From Paenibacillus sp. FSL K6-0276 (GTDB lineage Bacteria; Bacillota; Bacilli; Paenibacillales; Paenibacillaceae), in assembly GCF_037977235.1 (NCBI RefSeq), contig NZ_CP150276.1:1240001-1304000 (forward strand): a DNA stretch of 64,000 nt, given 5' to 3'. Under the pieces are notes generated by a model. The model saw only the letters and a program-made list of their open reading frames with translations, made no database searches and had not been told where the DNA came from. The translations under genes were made by a program, and so were the position numbers. Within the stretch, counting starts at the first letter, position 1, and each line of letters starts with the position of its first letter. Shown here piece by piece: positions 24,902-32,309 of the stretch.

Positions 24902-26321
24902 ATGAAGCAGATGACCATTCGTGCAGAACTGGCGGACTATCTCAAGAAGCATGGGACAACGATCAATCAGTTCGCAGAGGTGTCTAAAGTAAATTCAGGC
25001 ACGATCAGTAATATCATCAATGGGAATCGTCCTATAGCCATGCAGCAATTAGATCGGATTACAGAAGGTATGGGATTAGAAGAAGGAAGCTACTATGATC
25101 TGTATGTGGATGAGTGTTTTGTACACTCCAATCCGAATTGGAGGCGACTTCGGCCATTTCTATCTCGCTGTGCAGAACTAGACAAGCTAGAATGTATTGC
25201 GCGGGTAGTTGGGATCATGATGGACAGCTTATCTTATATGCCTTCGTTATTCGATACTGCGGAAGATTTTTTTGTGCAAGGGAAGCATGAAGCAGCAGCG
25301 ATGTTATATCAGAGTGTGGCAGAGAGTGAGAAGTATCAGCATTCAGAGCGGTTGGCTCTTTGCCAATACAGGTTGTTCACGATCGCTTTGGGTGAGGATC
25401 AGGATGCTAATTTGCGAGCGGCTGTGCAATTTGAAGGATTTGTTAATCGGCTTGATGAGGTGGACCAACTCAATGCGCTGAAAGATTTGGCGAATACATA
25501 TAGTGCTTTGATATCATTCCAAATATGACCGGGCCAGAAAAAGTAGGCTCCAAAAAGAACCTGAAATACCAATATTCTCATATATTCTATATTCTTACGT
25601 TTTACGTTCAGTAGTTTATAGAGAGCTTGGAAATTATGATAGAGCTTTACATTATGTTAACCTTTACATGGATAAGAGCTGGATTGGTGAAGACACGGAA
25701 GAAGCTCTGCAGCTTATGAATCAATGTATGGAGTGGGCACGGGCTAATATTTACTTGCTGCGAATTTTAAAAGGGGATGTAACGGTGCTTCCGGAATATG
25801 TGGCATACATTGAACAAAGAAAGGAAGAGATCCCCTCAGGTCTGTTCAAAATCCTTCAAGCAGCTAATTACTATCAATTTAACGTGGATGATATTCTTCA
25901 ACAGTTTGAGCAAAAAATATCAGATTGTAGAGATCATCAGCTAGAGATTAGATCCTATAATCAACAAATCTTCGAAGATAGATATACTAATTTGATGGCT
26001 GAAATAGCATTCTATTATATGAATAGGAATCAATTTGAGATTAGCATGGATTATATAATGGAAAGTTTAGAATATTCAGTAAAAATCAATAGCGAGTCAT
26101 GTATAATAAAGTGTGCAGGAATGTTCGAACAACTTCGACATACAGCATCCTTAGAAACACTGAAGGAATATCAAAATCTAATTAGTAAGGTGCAGACAAT
26201 CAACCAAAAGAAAAATGGCTTTGTTATTGGCAGGCTAGTATCCCTTGGAACACTTTTTTATAGTACTGCACTTCATTGTAAAATTTGGAATTTGACATAT
26301 ACCTCTAGTATATTAATTTGA
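24902..26321 (+). pseudogene. XRE-TPR (RRNPP-like) regulator, frameshifted
   Basis: The 5' part encodes an XRE helix-turn-helix (TINQFAEVSKVNSGTISNII, NGNRPIAMQQLDRI) followed by helical repeats, and stops at 25526-25528. In another frame the protein continues without a gap (YDRARKSRLQKEPEIP ... YRELGNYDRALHYVNLYMDK) to a TGA at 26319-26321. One inserted base or two lost bases near 25515 explains the break. Together they would make about 470 residues of HTH plus TPR, the architecture of RRNPP peptide-responsive regulators. A Spo0E-like gene follows 14 bases later, as if the regulator normally tuned sporulation. A real mutation cannot be told from a sequencing error here. Confidence 0.75.
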
Positions 26322-26334
26322 GGAGGTTGTGTTA

Positions 26335-26508
26335 ATGAATAATCCAGAAATTATCAAAAAAAGAATAGAGGGTGCTAGAGCCAAACTTTATTTGATGGAA
26401 AGGGAATACGGAGGATTGTTACATCCAAATGTGATCAGACAGTCGATGAGGTTGGATGAATTAATCAATCAGTACAATAAAGCCATACATAGTGATAACG
26501 AGAATTGA
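26335..26508 (+). CDS. Spo0E-like aspartyl-phosphate phosphatase
   Basis: A 57-residue protein (MNNPEIIKKRIEGARAKLYL...) with a strong SD (GAGGAGGT, 26320-26327). It shows the Spo0E family pattern: a first helix KRIEGARAKLYLME, a turn, and a second helix with the signature SMRLDELINQYNK (consensus SxxLDxxI). Spo0E-type phosphatases remove phosphate from Spo0A~P and delay sporulation. The gene lies directly behind a broken XRE-TPR regulator, probably in one transcript. The size is typical (50-85 residues). It is too short for common ORF cut-offs. Confidence 0.8.
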   Translation: MNNPEIIKKRIEGARAKLYLMEREYGGLLHPNVIRQSMRLDELINQYNKAIHSDNEN

Positions 26509-26589
26509 AACAAGAAACGGATCGTATAAATTGCTCTCTATTCAAAAGATAAGACCTACATAATGTTATTGCATTTCTGTATAAAACAT

Positions 26590-26620
26590 AAAGCCAGCGT
26601 TATGCGTGGGCTTTTTTTGT
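26590..26620 (+). terminator. Terminator of the Spo0E-like gene
   Basis: Imperfect stem AAGCCAGCG/GCGTGGGCTT with a TTAT loop and seven T, 80 bases behind the Spo0E-like gene. Confidence 0.65.
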
Positions 26621-26743
26621 TTGTATGTTCCTGAAAAATAAATCTAAGCCCCATGCTTGTCATGCCCGTCTGCATATTGCGGCCAAGTCCCTCATAGACA
26701 TGTACTAATCAATGCATTCAAAACAGGTTAAGGGGATGATGTC

Positions 26744-27829
26744 ATGCGCCGGACAATATGGGTACTCGCGATCATTATGAGCGTGGCCCTGGTGATGACG
26801 GGGTGCGGGAAGAAGGATGCCGCTTCCGTGGTCAAGGATTTGAACAATGTGGCCGACAAGTTGGAGAGTAAGCAGGGAACGTACCAAGCTTCAGGCACTA
26901 TGACCCTGTTCACCGGCGAACAGCCGCAGGAGTATAAGGTAGAGGTATGGTACAAGAATCCTTCTTACTACCGGATCAGCTTGGCGAATGTTCAGAAGGA
27001 TATTACGCAGATCGTGCTTCGTAATGATGAAGGAGTGTTCGTCCTCACACCAAGTATGAATAAGAGCTTCCGCTTCCAGAGTGATTGGCCGGACAATCAA
27101 GGTCAGGTTTATTTGTACCAGACGCTAGTTCGGGGCATTGTCTCAGATAACAATCGTCAATTTGTGGAAGATGGAGATAACTATGTGTTCGAAGTAGCCG
27201 CGAATTATCAAAGCAATGCCCTTGTGCGGCAGAAGATTTGGCTGGATAAAAAGACTTATGAGCCTAAACAGGTTCAAGTCTCTGATTCTGAAGCCAAGGT
27301 AGTTGTGGATGTGAAGTTTAACACCTTTAAATTCGATACGGATTTCACTAAGGATTCTTTTGATATGCAAAAGAATATGACCACAGGTGCTGCTTCAGAA
27401 AGCACAGTAGCTGAGGTTGATGAAAATGGAAATCCAGTTGTAGTTCCGGAGGGTCAGGAGCAGGAGGGGCAACCTGTCGCTGCTGAACTTGGTGACTTTG
27501 GGATCATTGAACCGGGGTATGTTCCGGCAGGTGTTGAGTTGAAGGACTCCCATAAAATGGAGGGCAACAAAGATCATGCCGTTCTCATCCGGTATGATGG
27601 GGTTTATCAATACACCATTATGGAAGCCCGTCCATTGGACCGTGCAGTAGCATTGGCTCCTGGAACACTGATAGATCTTGGTTTTACCGCAGGACTTCTG
27701 AGTGGTGATGAGCAGCAGACTTTGACTTGGATGTCTGAGGGTATAGAGTACAGGATTACAAGTGCTAATCTTCCTGTTAACGAAATGATGCAAATTGCCG
27801 CTTCTATGGAGGCACAATCGGGTAAATAA
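26744..27829 (+). CDS. ydcC: YdcC-like LolA-fold sporulation lipoprotein
   Basis: A 361-residue lipoprotein; the signal MRRTIWVLAIIMSVALVMTG is followed by CGKK. Residues about 35-210 form a LolA/LppX-like lipid-binding fold (YQASGTMTLFTGEQPQEYKV, RQKIWLDKKTYEPKQVQV). The C-terminal 110 residues after a Glu/Gly-rich linker are DUF4367-like (GFTAGLLSGDEQQTLTWMSE). B. subtilis YdcC has the same layout and sits immediately upstream of alr-ndoAI-ndoA, exactly as here. YdcC is SigE-controlled in B. subtilis; the promoter is not obvious here. A terminator separates it from alr. Confidence 0.88.
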   Translation: MRRTIWVLAIIMSVALVMTGCGKKDAASVVKDLNNVADKLESKQGTYQASGTMTLFTGEQPQEYKVEVWYKNPSYYRISLANVQKDITQIVLRNDEGVFVLTPSMNKSFRFQSDWPDNQGQVYLYQTLVRGIVSDNNRQFVEDGDNYVFEVAANYQSNALVRQKIWLDKKTYEPKQVQVSDSEAKVVVDVKFNTFKFDTDFTKDSFDMQKNMTTGAASESTVAEVDENGNPVVVPEGQEQEGQPVAAELGDFGIIEPGYVPAGVELKDSHKMEGNKDHAVLIRYDGVYQYTIMEARPLDRAVALAPGTLIDLGFTAGLLSGDEQQTLTWMSEGIEYRITSANLPVNEMMQIAASMEAQSGK

Positions 27830-27836
27830 TATAAAG

Positions 27837-27894
27837 TAGGCGGATACTGCGTTTTGTGGGATTCTTTCCTCTACAACGTAGTATCCGCCTTTCT
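27837..27894 (+). terminator. Terminator between ydcC and alr
   Basis: GGCGGATACTGCG pairs with CGTAGTATCCGCC around a 20-base loop, with T-rich sequence behind. The T run is short, so termination may be partial. Confidence 0.6.
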
Positions 27895-28018
27895 ATATTT
27901 GCCGGGGCTCTAGCACACATTGACAGCCACCTTCCGTAGCATTACCATGAGTACTAAGACAATAATCAATACAATGCAGCTATGACGTTTTACTACAACG
28001 TAAGAAGGTGACTTTGAA

Positions 28019-29200
28019 GTGCAAGCAAGCTATCGACCGACAGTAGCCGAAATTAATCTGGATGAATTGCGTGCCAATTACGAAGCCTTTCGCCGCTACT
28101 TGCCGGCAGAGACAAAGTTTATGGGATGCGTCAAAGGAAATGCGTACGGCCATGGAGCAGTGGAAGTGACACGGGAACTGGAAAGACTCGGAGCAGATTA
28201 TGTTAGTGTGGCTTTTTTGGATGAAGCATTGGAGCTGCGTCAGGCGGGAATACTGATTCCTATACTGGTGCTTGGCTACACTTCTCCAGAAGGAATAGCC
28301 GTTGCCTGGGAGAACCATGTAACTGTAACACTGTTCACACCGGAAGTATTAGAGGCTATCAGACAGCTTCCTATAGATCCGGAACATCGGCTGAAGGTGC
28401 ATATCAAGATTGATAGCGGGATGGGGAGACTGGGTCTTTTACCAGCGGACGCACCTGCATTTATCTCTGAAGTGCAGTCTGTTGCGCAGGCGGAGCTGGA
28501 GGGTTTGTTTACCCATTTTGCCAAGGCAGACGAACAAGACAAAAGCTATACACTGAAACAGCATCGACGGTTCATGAGCGTGGCGGAAACGCTGCGGGAG
28601 CAGAACATTCAGATCCCGATCATACATACGGGCAATAGCGCTACGGCCATTGATTCACCTTATTTATCCAGCAACATGGTGCGGGTAGGCATCAGCTTGT
28701 ACGGATTCTATCCCTCCACTGAGGTGAACCGTCAACTGGTAGAACTACATCCGGTAATGACGCTGAAGACGCAGGTTGTATATGTGAAGAGCCTGTCTCC
28801 TTATTGGGGCGTCAGCTACGGCACTCGGTACGTCACAGACAGCGAGGAGATTATCGCAACGCTACCTGTGGGGTACGCAGATGGATATTCCCGCATGCTA
28901 ACTGGCAAAGCGGAGGTGTTAATACGTGGACGCCGCGTTCCTGTCGTCGGAACAATCTGCATGGATCAGTGTATGGTATCACTCAAATCTTTCGCTGAAG
29001 AAGCGGAACAAATTAAAGCAGGCGAAGAAGTTGTACTCATCGGCCGTCAAGCTGACGTGATGGTCACGGCAGACGAGTTGGCTCTCCATCTTGGAACGAT
29101 TCACTACGAGGTAATTTGCATGCTGGCTCATCGGGTGCCCCGCGTTTATATCCGTGAAGGCACACTTCCTAAATTAGTAAATGCTCTGCTACAATCTTAA
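28019..29200 (+). CDS. alr: Alanine racemase
   Basis: PLP enzyme that interconverts L- and D-alanine for peptidoglycan and spore germination control. It has 393 residues from GTG 28019 (SD AAGAAGGTG). The PLP-lysine is in MGCVKGNAYGHG (Lys39), the second catalytic base Tyr in VSYGTRYV (near 266), and the PLP-phosphate site includes VRVGISLYGFYP. The C-terminal beta domain has VGTICMDQCMV. It precedes the ndoAI-ndoA toxin-antitoxin pair, as in Bacillus. The length and all key residues are normal. Confidence 0.97.
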   Translation: MQASYRPTVAEINLDELRANYEAFRRYLPAETKFMGCVKGNAYGHGAVEVTRELERLGADYVSVAFLDEALELRQAGILIPILVLGYTSPEGIAVAWENHVTVTLFTPEVLEAIRQLPIDPEHRLKVHIKIDSGMGRLGLLPADAPAFISEVQSVAQAELEGLFTHFAKADEQDKSYTLKQHRRFMSVAETLREQNIQIPIIHTGNSATAIDSPYLSSNMVRVGISLYGFYPSTEVNRQLVELHPVMTLKTQVVYVKSLSPYWGVSYGTRYVTDSEEIIATLPVGYADGYSRMLTGKAEVLIRGRRVPVVGTICMDQCMVSLKSFAEEAEQIKAGEEVVLIGRQADVMVTADELALHLGTIHYEVICMLAHRVPRVYIREGTLPKLVNALLQS

Positions 29201-29402
29201 AGTTCTTGACAGTGATGTTATTCAAGGGAGAAAATAGAAGGAATTGTATCGTTTTAGGAGATATGACTAAAAGCCTATACGAACCACCATTTCTAGTTTA
29301 TAATGGGATGCAGCATACTTGATATACTGGCGGCATATATTCCTTGTATAAAATTCCTTGTATATTGCAACACTGGAACACAAGGGCAGAAGGTTTGTGG
29401 GG

Positions 29403-29696
29403 GTGGAAGAGAAGGTGGCCAATTTGCAGAACACCAAAAGAATCATGATCAGCTTGCCCGATCATCTCTTGCAGGAAGTGGACGGAATTGTTCAATTGGA
29501 GAATTCCAACCGGAGTGAATTGATTAGGCAGGCCATGAAGCTGTATTTGAGCGAACGGAGGAAACGTTCTATCCGGGAGTCCATGCAGCGCGGCTACATG
29601 GAAATGGCTAAGATCAACTTGACCATGGCATGCGAGGCGTTCCTCGCGGAGGAAGATGCAGACAGCACTCTTGGCCGCTTAGTAAGCGGGGTGTAG
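29403..29696 (+). CDS. ndoAI: Antitoxin EndoAI (MazE-like)
   Basis: Ribbon-helix-helix antitoxin of 97 residues. The DNA-binding part is RIMISLPDHLLQEVDGIV and NRSELIRQAMKLYLSER; the C-terminus RGYMEMAKINLTMACEAFLA and GRLVSGV matches B. subtilis EndoAI closely. GTG 29403 is chosen because AGAAGG lies 9 bases before it and the length fits the 93-residue B. subtilis protein; the in-frame start at 29358 would add 15 unrelated residues. It neutralises the EndoA RNase encoded 3 bases downstream and probably represses its own promoter. Confidence 0.95.
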   Translation: MEEKVANLQNTKRIMISLPDHLLQEVDGIVQLENSNRSELIRQAMKLYLSERRKRSIRESMQRGYMEMAKINLTMACEAFLAEEDADSTLGRLVSGV

Positions 29697-29699
29697 ACA

Positions 29700-30050
29700 T
29701 TGATCGTTAAACGTGGCGATGTTTTTTTTGCTGATCTTTCGCCGGTTGTAGGTTCTGAGCAAGGCGGAGTAAGGCCAGTACTGGTAATCCAGAATGATAT
29801 TGGCAATCGCTTTAGCCCGACGGTAATTGTGGCCGCAATCACGGCCCAAATCCAGAAGGCTAAATTACCTACGCATGTGGAAATTGACGCAGCAGCTCAT
29901 GGCTTTGACAGAGATTCTGTTATACTGCTGGAGCAGGTTAGGACGATTGACAAACAACGCTTAACTGACAAGATCACCCACCTTGATGATGAGACTATGA
30001 AGAAGGTGGATGATTCGCTGCAAATCAGCCTTGGACTGATTGATTTTTAA
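29700..30050 (+). CDS. ndoA: mRNA interferase EndoA (MazF family)
   Basis: A 116-residue MazF/PemK toxin that cleaves RNA at UACAU in B. subtilis. The sequence [20 protein letters not shown] and [20 protein letters not shown] is almost identical to B. subtilis EndoA, including the active-site Arg/Thr region ([10 protein letters not shown]). The start codon is TTG (29700), as needed for the conserved N-terminus. It begins 3 bases behind the antitoxin stop, so the two are translationally coupled. A terminator follows at 30085. No truncation is seen, so the module should be functional. Confidence 0.97.
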   Translation: MIVKRGDVFFADLSPVVGSEQGGVRPVLVIQNDIGNRFSPTVIVAAITAQIQKAKLPTHVEIDAAAHGFDRDSVILLEQVRTIDKQRLTDKITHLDDETMKKVDDSLQISLGLIDF

Positions 30051-30084
30051 TCACCTAGGGTTATAGATAATCCATGAGATAGGC

Positions 30085-30110
30085 GCTCGGGTACGAATCC
30101 GAGCGTCTTT
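30085..30110 (+). terminator. Terminator of alr-ndoAI-ndoA
   Basis: CGCTCGG pairs with CCGAGCG around GTACGAAT, followed by a T-rich run. It closes the toxin-antitoxin operon. Confidence 0.8.
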
Positions 30111-30183
30111 TGATATGTACATTTTCTTGTACTGGAAATTAGAAACGATATGTCTTCACTTTTTTAAAATGATCTGATAATAT

Positions 30184-30200
30184 TAGACCGTACGGTCGGT
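30184..30200 (+). promoter_or_regulatory. TetR operator before tetR
   Basis: TAGACCGTACGGTCGGT, with the palindrome GACCGTACGGTC, directly behind a GATAAT-like -10 (about 30174-30179). A 14/17 match lies before the MFS gene (30919-30935). Binding there would block both promoters. Confidence 0.7.
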
Positions 30201-30207
30201 TTAGGAG

Positions 30208-30816
30208 GTGCTTAGAATCAAAGGACGTTCAGATGGAGAAGAAACAAAAAAACGAATTGTACTTAAAGCCACGCAGCTGTTTGTTCAGAAGGGGTATGCA
30301 GCTGTAACCATGAATGAAGTTTGCGCAGCCTCGAATGTCAGTAAAGGCAGCTTATATCATCATTTTCCGAGTAAGGATGAACTTTTTCTATATGTAGTGG
30401 AAGAAGATACGGCGCAGTGGCTACAGGCGTGGGAGGATAAGAAGAAGGAAATTGTTGGTGTTGAAGAGCGTTTGTATGCATTAGCCGAGCACTATGCAAA
30501 TGATTTTCAGAATCCGTTGATTCGGGCGCTTGAGGAATTCTCAAGAAGTAGAGCCCATCCGGAGGATATCACTAAGCGGCTTGCTCTTTTATATGAGGCT
30601 GCCTCGCATGCGTGTCGCGATCTTCTGAAGGAAGGCATGGACACGGGGTATTTTATAAAGGGAGACTTAGAGGATTATGTAATTATTGTAAATGGCATGC
30701 TCGAAGGGATCGGGAGAGTTTCCGAATACTCCATTCATGAAAAGACTCCGGATGATATCAAAAAGTATTACCGGGAATCAGTACGATTGTTATTACAAGG
30801 GATATGTACGGGGTAA
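30208..30816 (+). CDS. TetR/AcrR-family repressor
   Basis: A 200-residue TetR-type regulator. The N-terminal helix-turn-helix reads IVLKATQLFVQKGYAAVTMN and EVCAASNVSKGSLYHHFPSK; the C-terminal helical domain would bind the ligand. The frame opens with GTG at 30208, but that codon overlaps the SD GGAGGT (30204-30209). The likely true start is ATC at 30217, 7 bases behind the SD, giving the usual KGRSDGEETKKRIVL N-terminus. No ATG or TTG is available. Matching operators before this gene and before the MFS gene indicate that it represses itself and the pump. Confidence 0.9.
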   Translation: MLRIKGRSDGEETKKRIVLKATQLFVQKGYAAVTMNEVCAASNVSKGSLYHHFPSKDELFLYVVEEDTAQWLQAWEDKKKEIVGVEERLYALAEHYANDFQNPLIRALEEFSRSRAHPEDITKRLALLYEAASHACRDLLKEGMDTGYFIKGDLEDYVIIVNGMLEGIGRVSEYSIHEKTPDDIKKYYRESVRLLLQGICTG

Positions 30817-30918
30817 GATATAGTGGGGCGTGAAAGAAGCTTTACATTCAGGAATCATTGAAGGCTGAAGCTTCTTGAAGGCACCGGAATTGGAAGGACT
30901 ATTTTTTTGGCTATTATT

Positions 30919-30935
30919 TAGACCGGATGGTCGGT
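30919..30935 (+). promoter_or_regulatory. TetR operator before the MFS gene
   Basis: TAGACCGGATGGTCGGT directly behind TATTAT (30912-30917), the same arrangement of -10 and operator as before tetR. It lies 56 bases upstream of the MFS start. Confidence 0.7.
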
Positions 30936-30991
30936 CTCTACAGGAATACTACTTCGAAAACTTGGCTTTAGAAACCACGGAGGTTAACACA

Positions 30992-32191
30992 ATGTCATTA
31001 CTACTTAGAAACAGAGGCGCTATGCTTCTTGTTATGCTTAATATTTTTCTTGCTTTTACAGGAATCGGGCTTGTAGTCCCTATAATGCCTACTTACATGA
31101 ATGAACTTGGGATCAGCGGAAGTACCGTTGGACTGTTAGTGGCTTCATTCTCCCTTGCCCAATTATTAGTATCGCCATTCGCGGGCAGGTTATCCGACAG
31201 AATCGGCCGAAAAAAAGTGATTGTGGCGGGTCTGATTGTGTTTGCTTTTTCAGAGCTGCTCTTTGGTCTGGCGAACGTGTCATGGCTCTTGTTCGTTTCA
31301 AGATTGCTCGGTGGTGTTGGAGCTGCATTAATTATGCCGGCAGTTATGGCTTATGTAGCGGACACGACCTCTTTTGAAGAGAGAGCTAAAGGAATGGGGC
31401 TTATTAATGCAGCCATTACTACCGGATTTATTATCGGTCCAGGGATTGGCGGTTATCTTGCTGAGCTTGGAATGCGGGTACCGTTTTTCTGTGCAGCGGG
31501 TGCGGCTGGGGTTGTAGCTCTAGTGACGATTTTGATTTTACCTGAGTCTCTGTCTGTAGAGAAACGGATGGAAGCGAAGGTATTGAAAAATAATCAGGAG
31601 AGCTTCTTCACGCAATTGATGCGTTCTTATCGTGAACCGTACTTTTTTGGGTTAATTATTGTATTTGTCATGGCTTTTGGACTGGCTAATTATGAAACGG
31701 TGTTCGGATTGTTCGTGGACCATAAATTTGGCTTTACTCCTAAAGATATTGCTTTTGTGATTACCTTTGGTTCGATCGCTGGTGCTGTGGTGCAGGTATC
31801 CGCCTTTGGCTGGATTCTGAATAAATTCGGGGAGAATAAGGTGATCTCCACTTGTCTTTTGACTGCTGCATTGTTTATTCTACTGACACTGTTTGTAAGT
31901 GGCTTTTGGGCAATTATTGCGGTTACCTTTATCGTATTCTTTGCAATGGATATTCTGCGACCAGCGGTAGGCACTCAGCTATCCAAAATGGCGGGGGAAT
32001 CGCAGCAAGGCTTCGTAGCAGGGATGAACTCTGCTTATACGAGTCTTGGAAATATCGCAGGGCCTATCGTTGCAGGGTATCTTTTTGATCTTAGTATTAA
32101 CTTCCCATATGTGGCTTCGGCGTTTGTTCTAGCGTTATGCTTTGTGTTGTCACTTAGTTCTGGCAAAAGGGGAATGGGACAACGCGCGTAA
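30992..32191 (+). CDS. MFS multidrug transporter
   Basis: A 399-residue major facilitator with 12 predicted helices, similar to the NorA/Bmr/TetA group of drug/H+ antiporters. MFS motif A is GRLSDRIGRKKVIVAG after TM2. Motif C (antiporter motif) is GPGIGGYLAEL in TM5, which indicates export. ATG 30992 follows ACGGAGG; the upstream extension to 30875 covers the promoter and operator and is rejected. Its promoter carries the same operator as tetR, so expression is probably induced by the TetR ligand. The substrate is unknown. Confidence 0.9.
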   Translation: MSLLLRNRGAMLLVMLNIFLAFTGIGLVVPIMPTYMNELGISGSTVGLLVASFSLAQLLVSPFAGRLSDRIGRKKVIVAGLIVFAFSELLFGLANVSWLLFVSRLLGGVGAALIMPAVMAYVADTTSFEERAKGMGLINAAITTGFIIGPGIGGYLAELGMRVPFFCAAGAAGVVALVTILILPESLSVEKRMEAKVLKNNQESFFTQLMRSYREPYFFGLIIVFVMAFGLANYETVFGLFVDHKFGFTPKDIAFVITFGSIAGAVVQVSAFGWILNKFGENKVISTCLLTAALFILLTLFVSGFWAIIAVTFIVFFAMDILRPAVGTQLSKMAGESQQGFVAGMNSAYTSLGNIAGPIVAGYLFDLSINFPYVASAFVLALCFVLSLSSGKRGMGQRA

Positions 32192-32309
32192 ACCATTGAA
32201 TCTGCCTCCTCTTTAGGCTGGACTTTGGAACAGAGCCGATCTGTGATACTATTTTAGTTATGAGAACAAGAATTGTATAAGCAGATTGTGTACGGGAAGA
32301 GGGATACTA

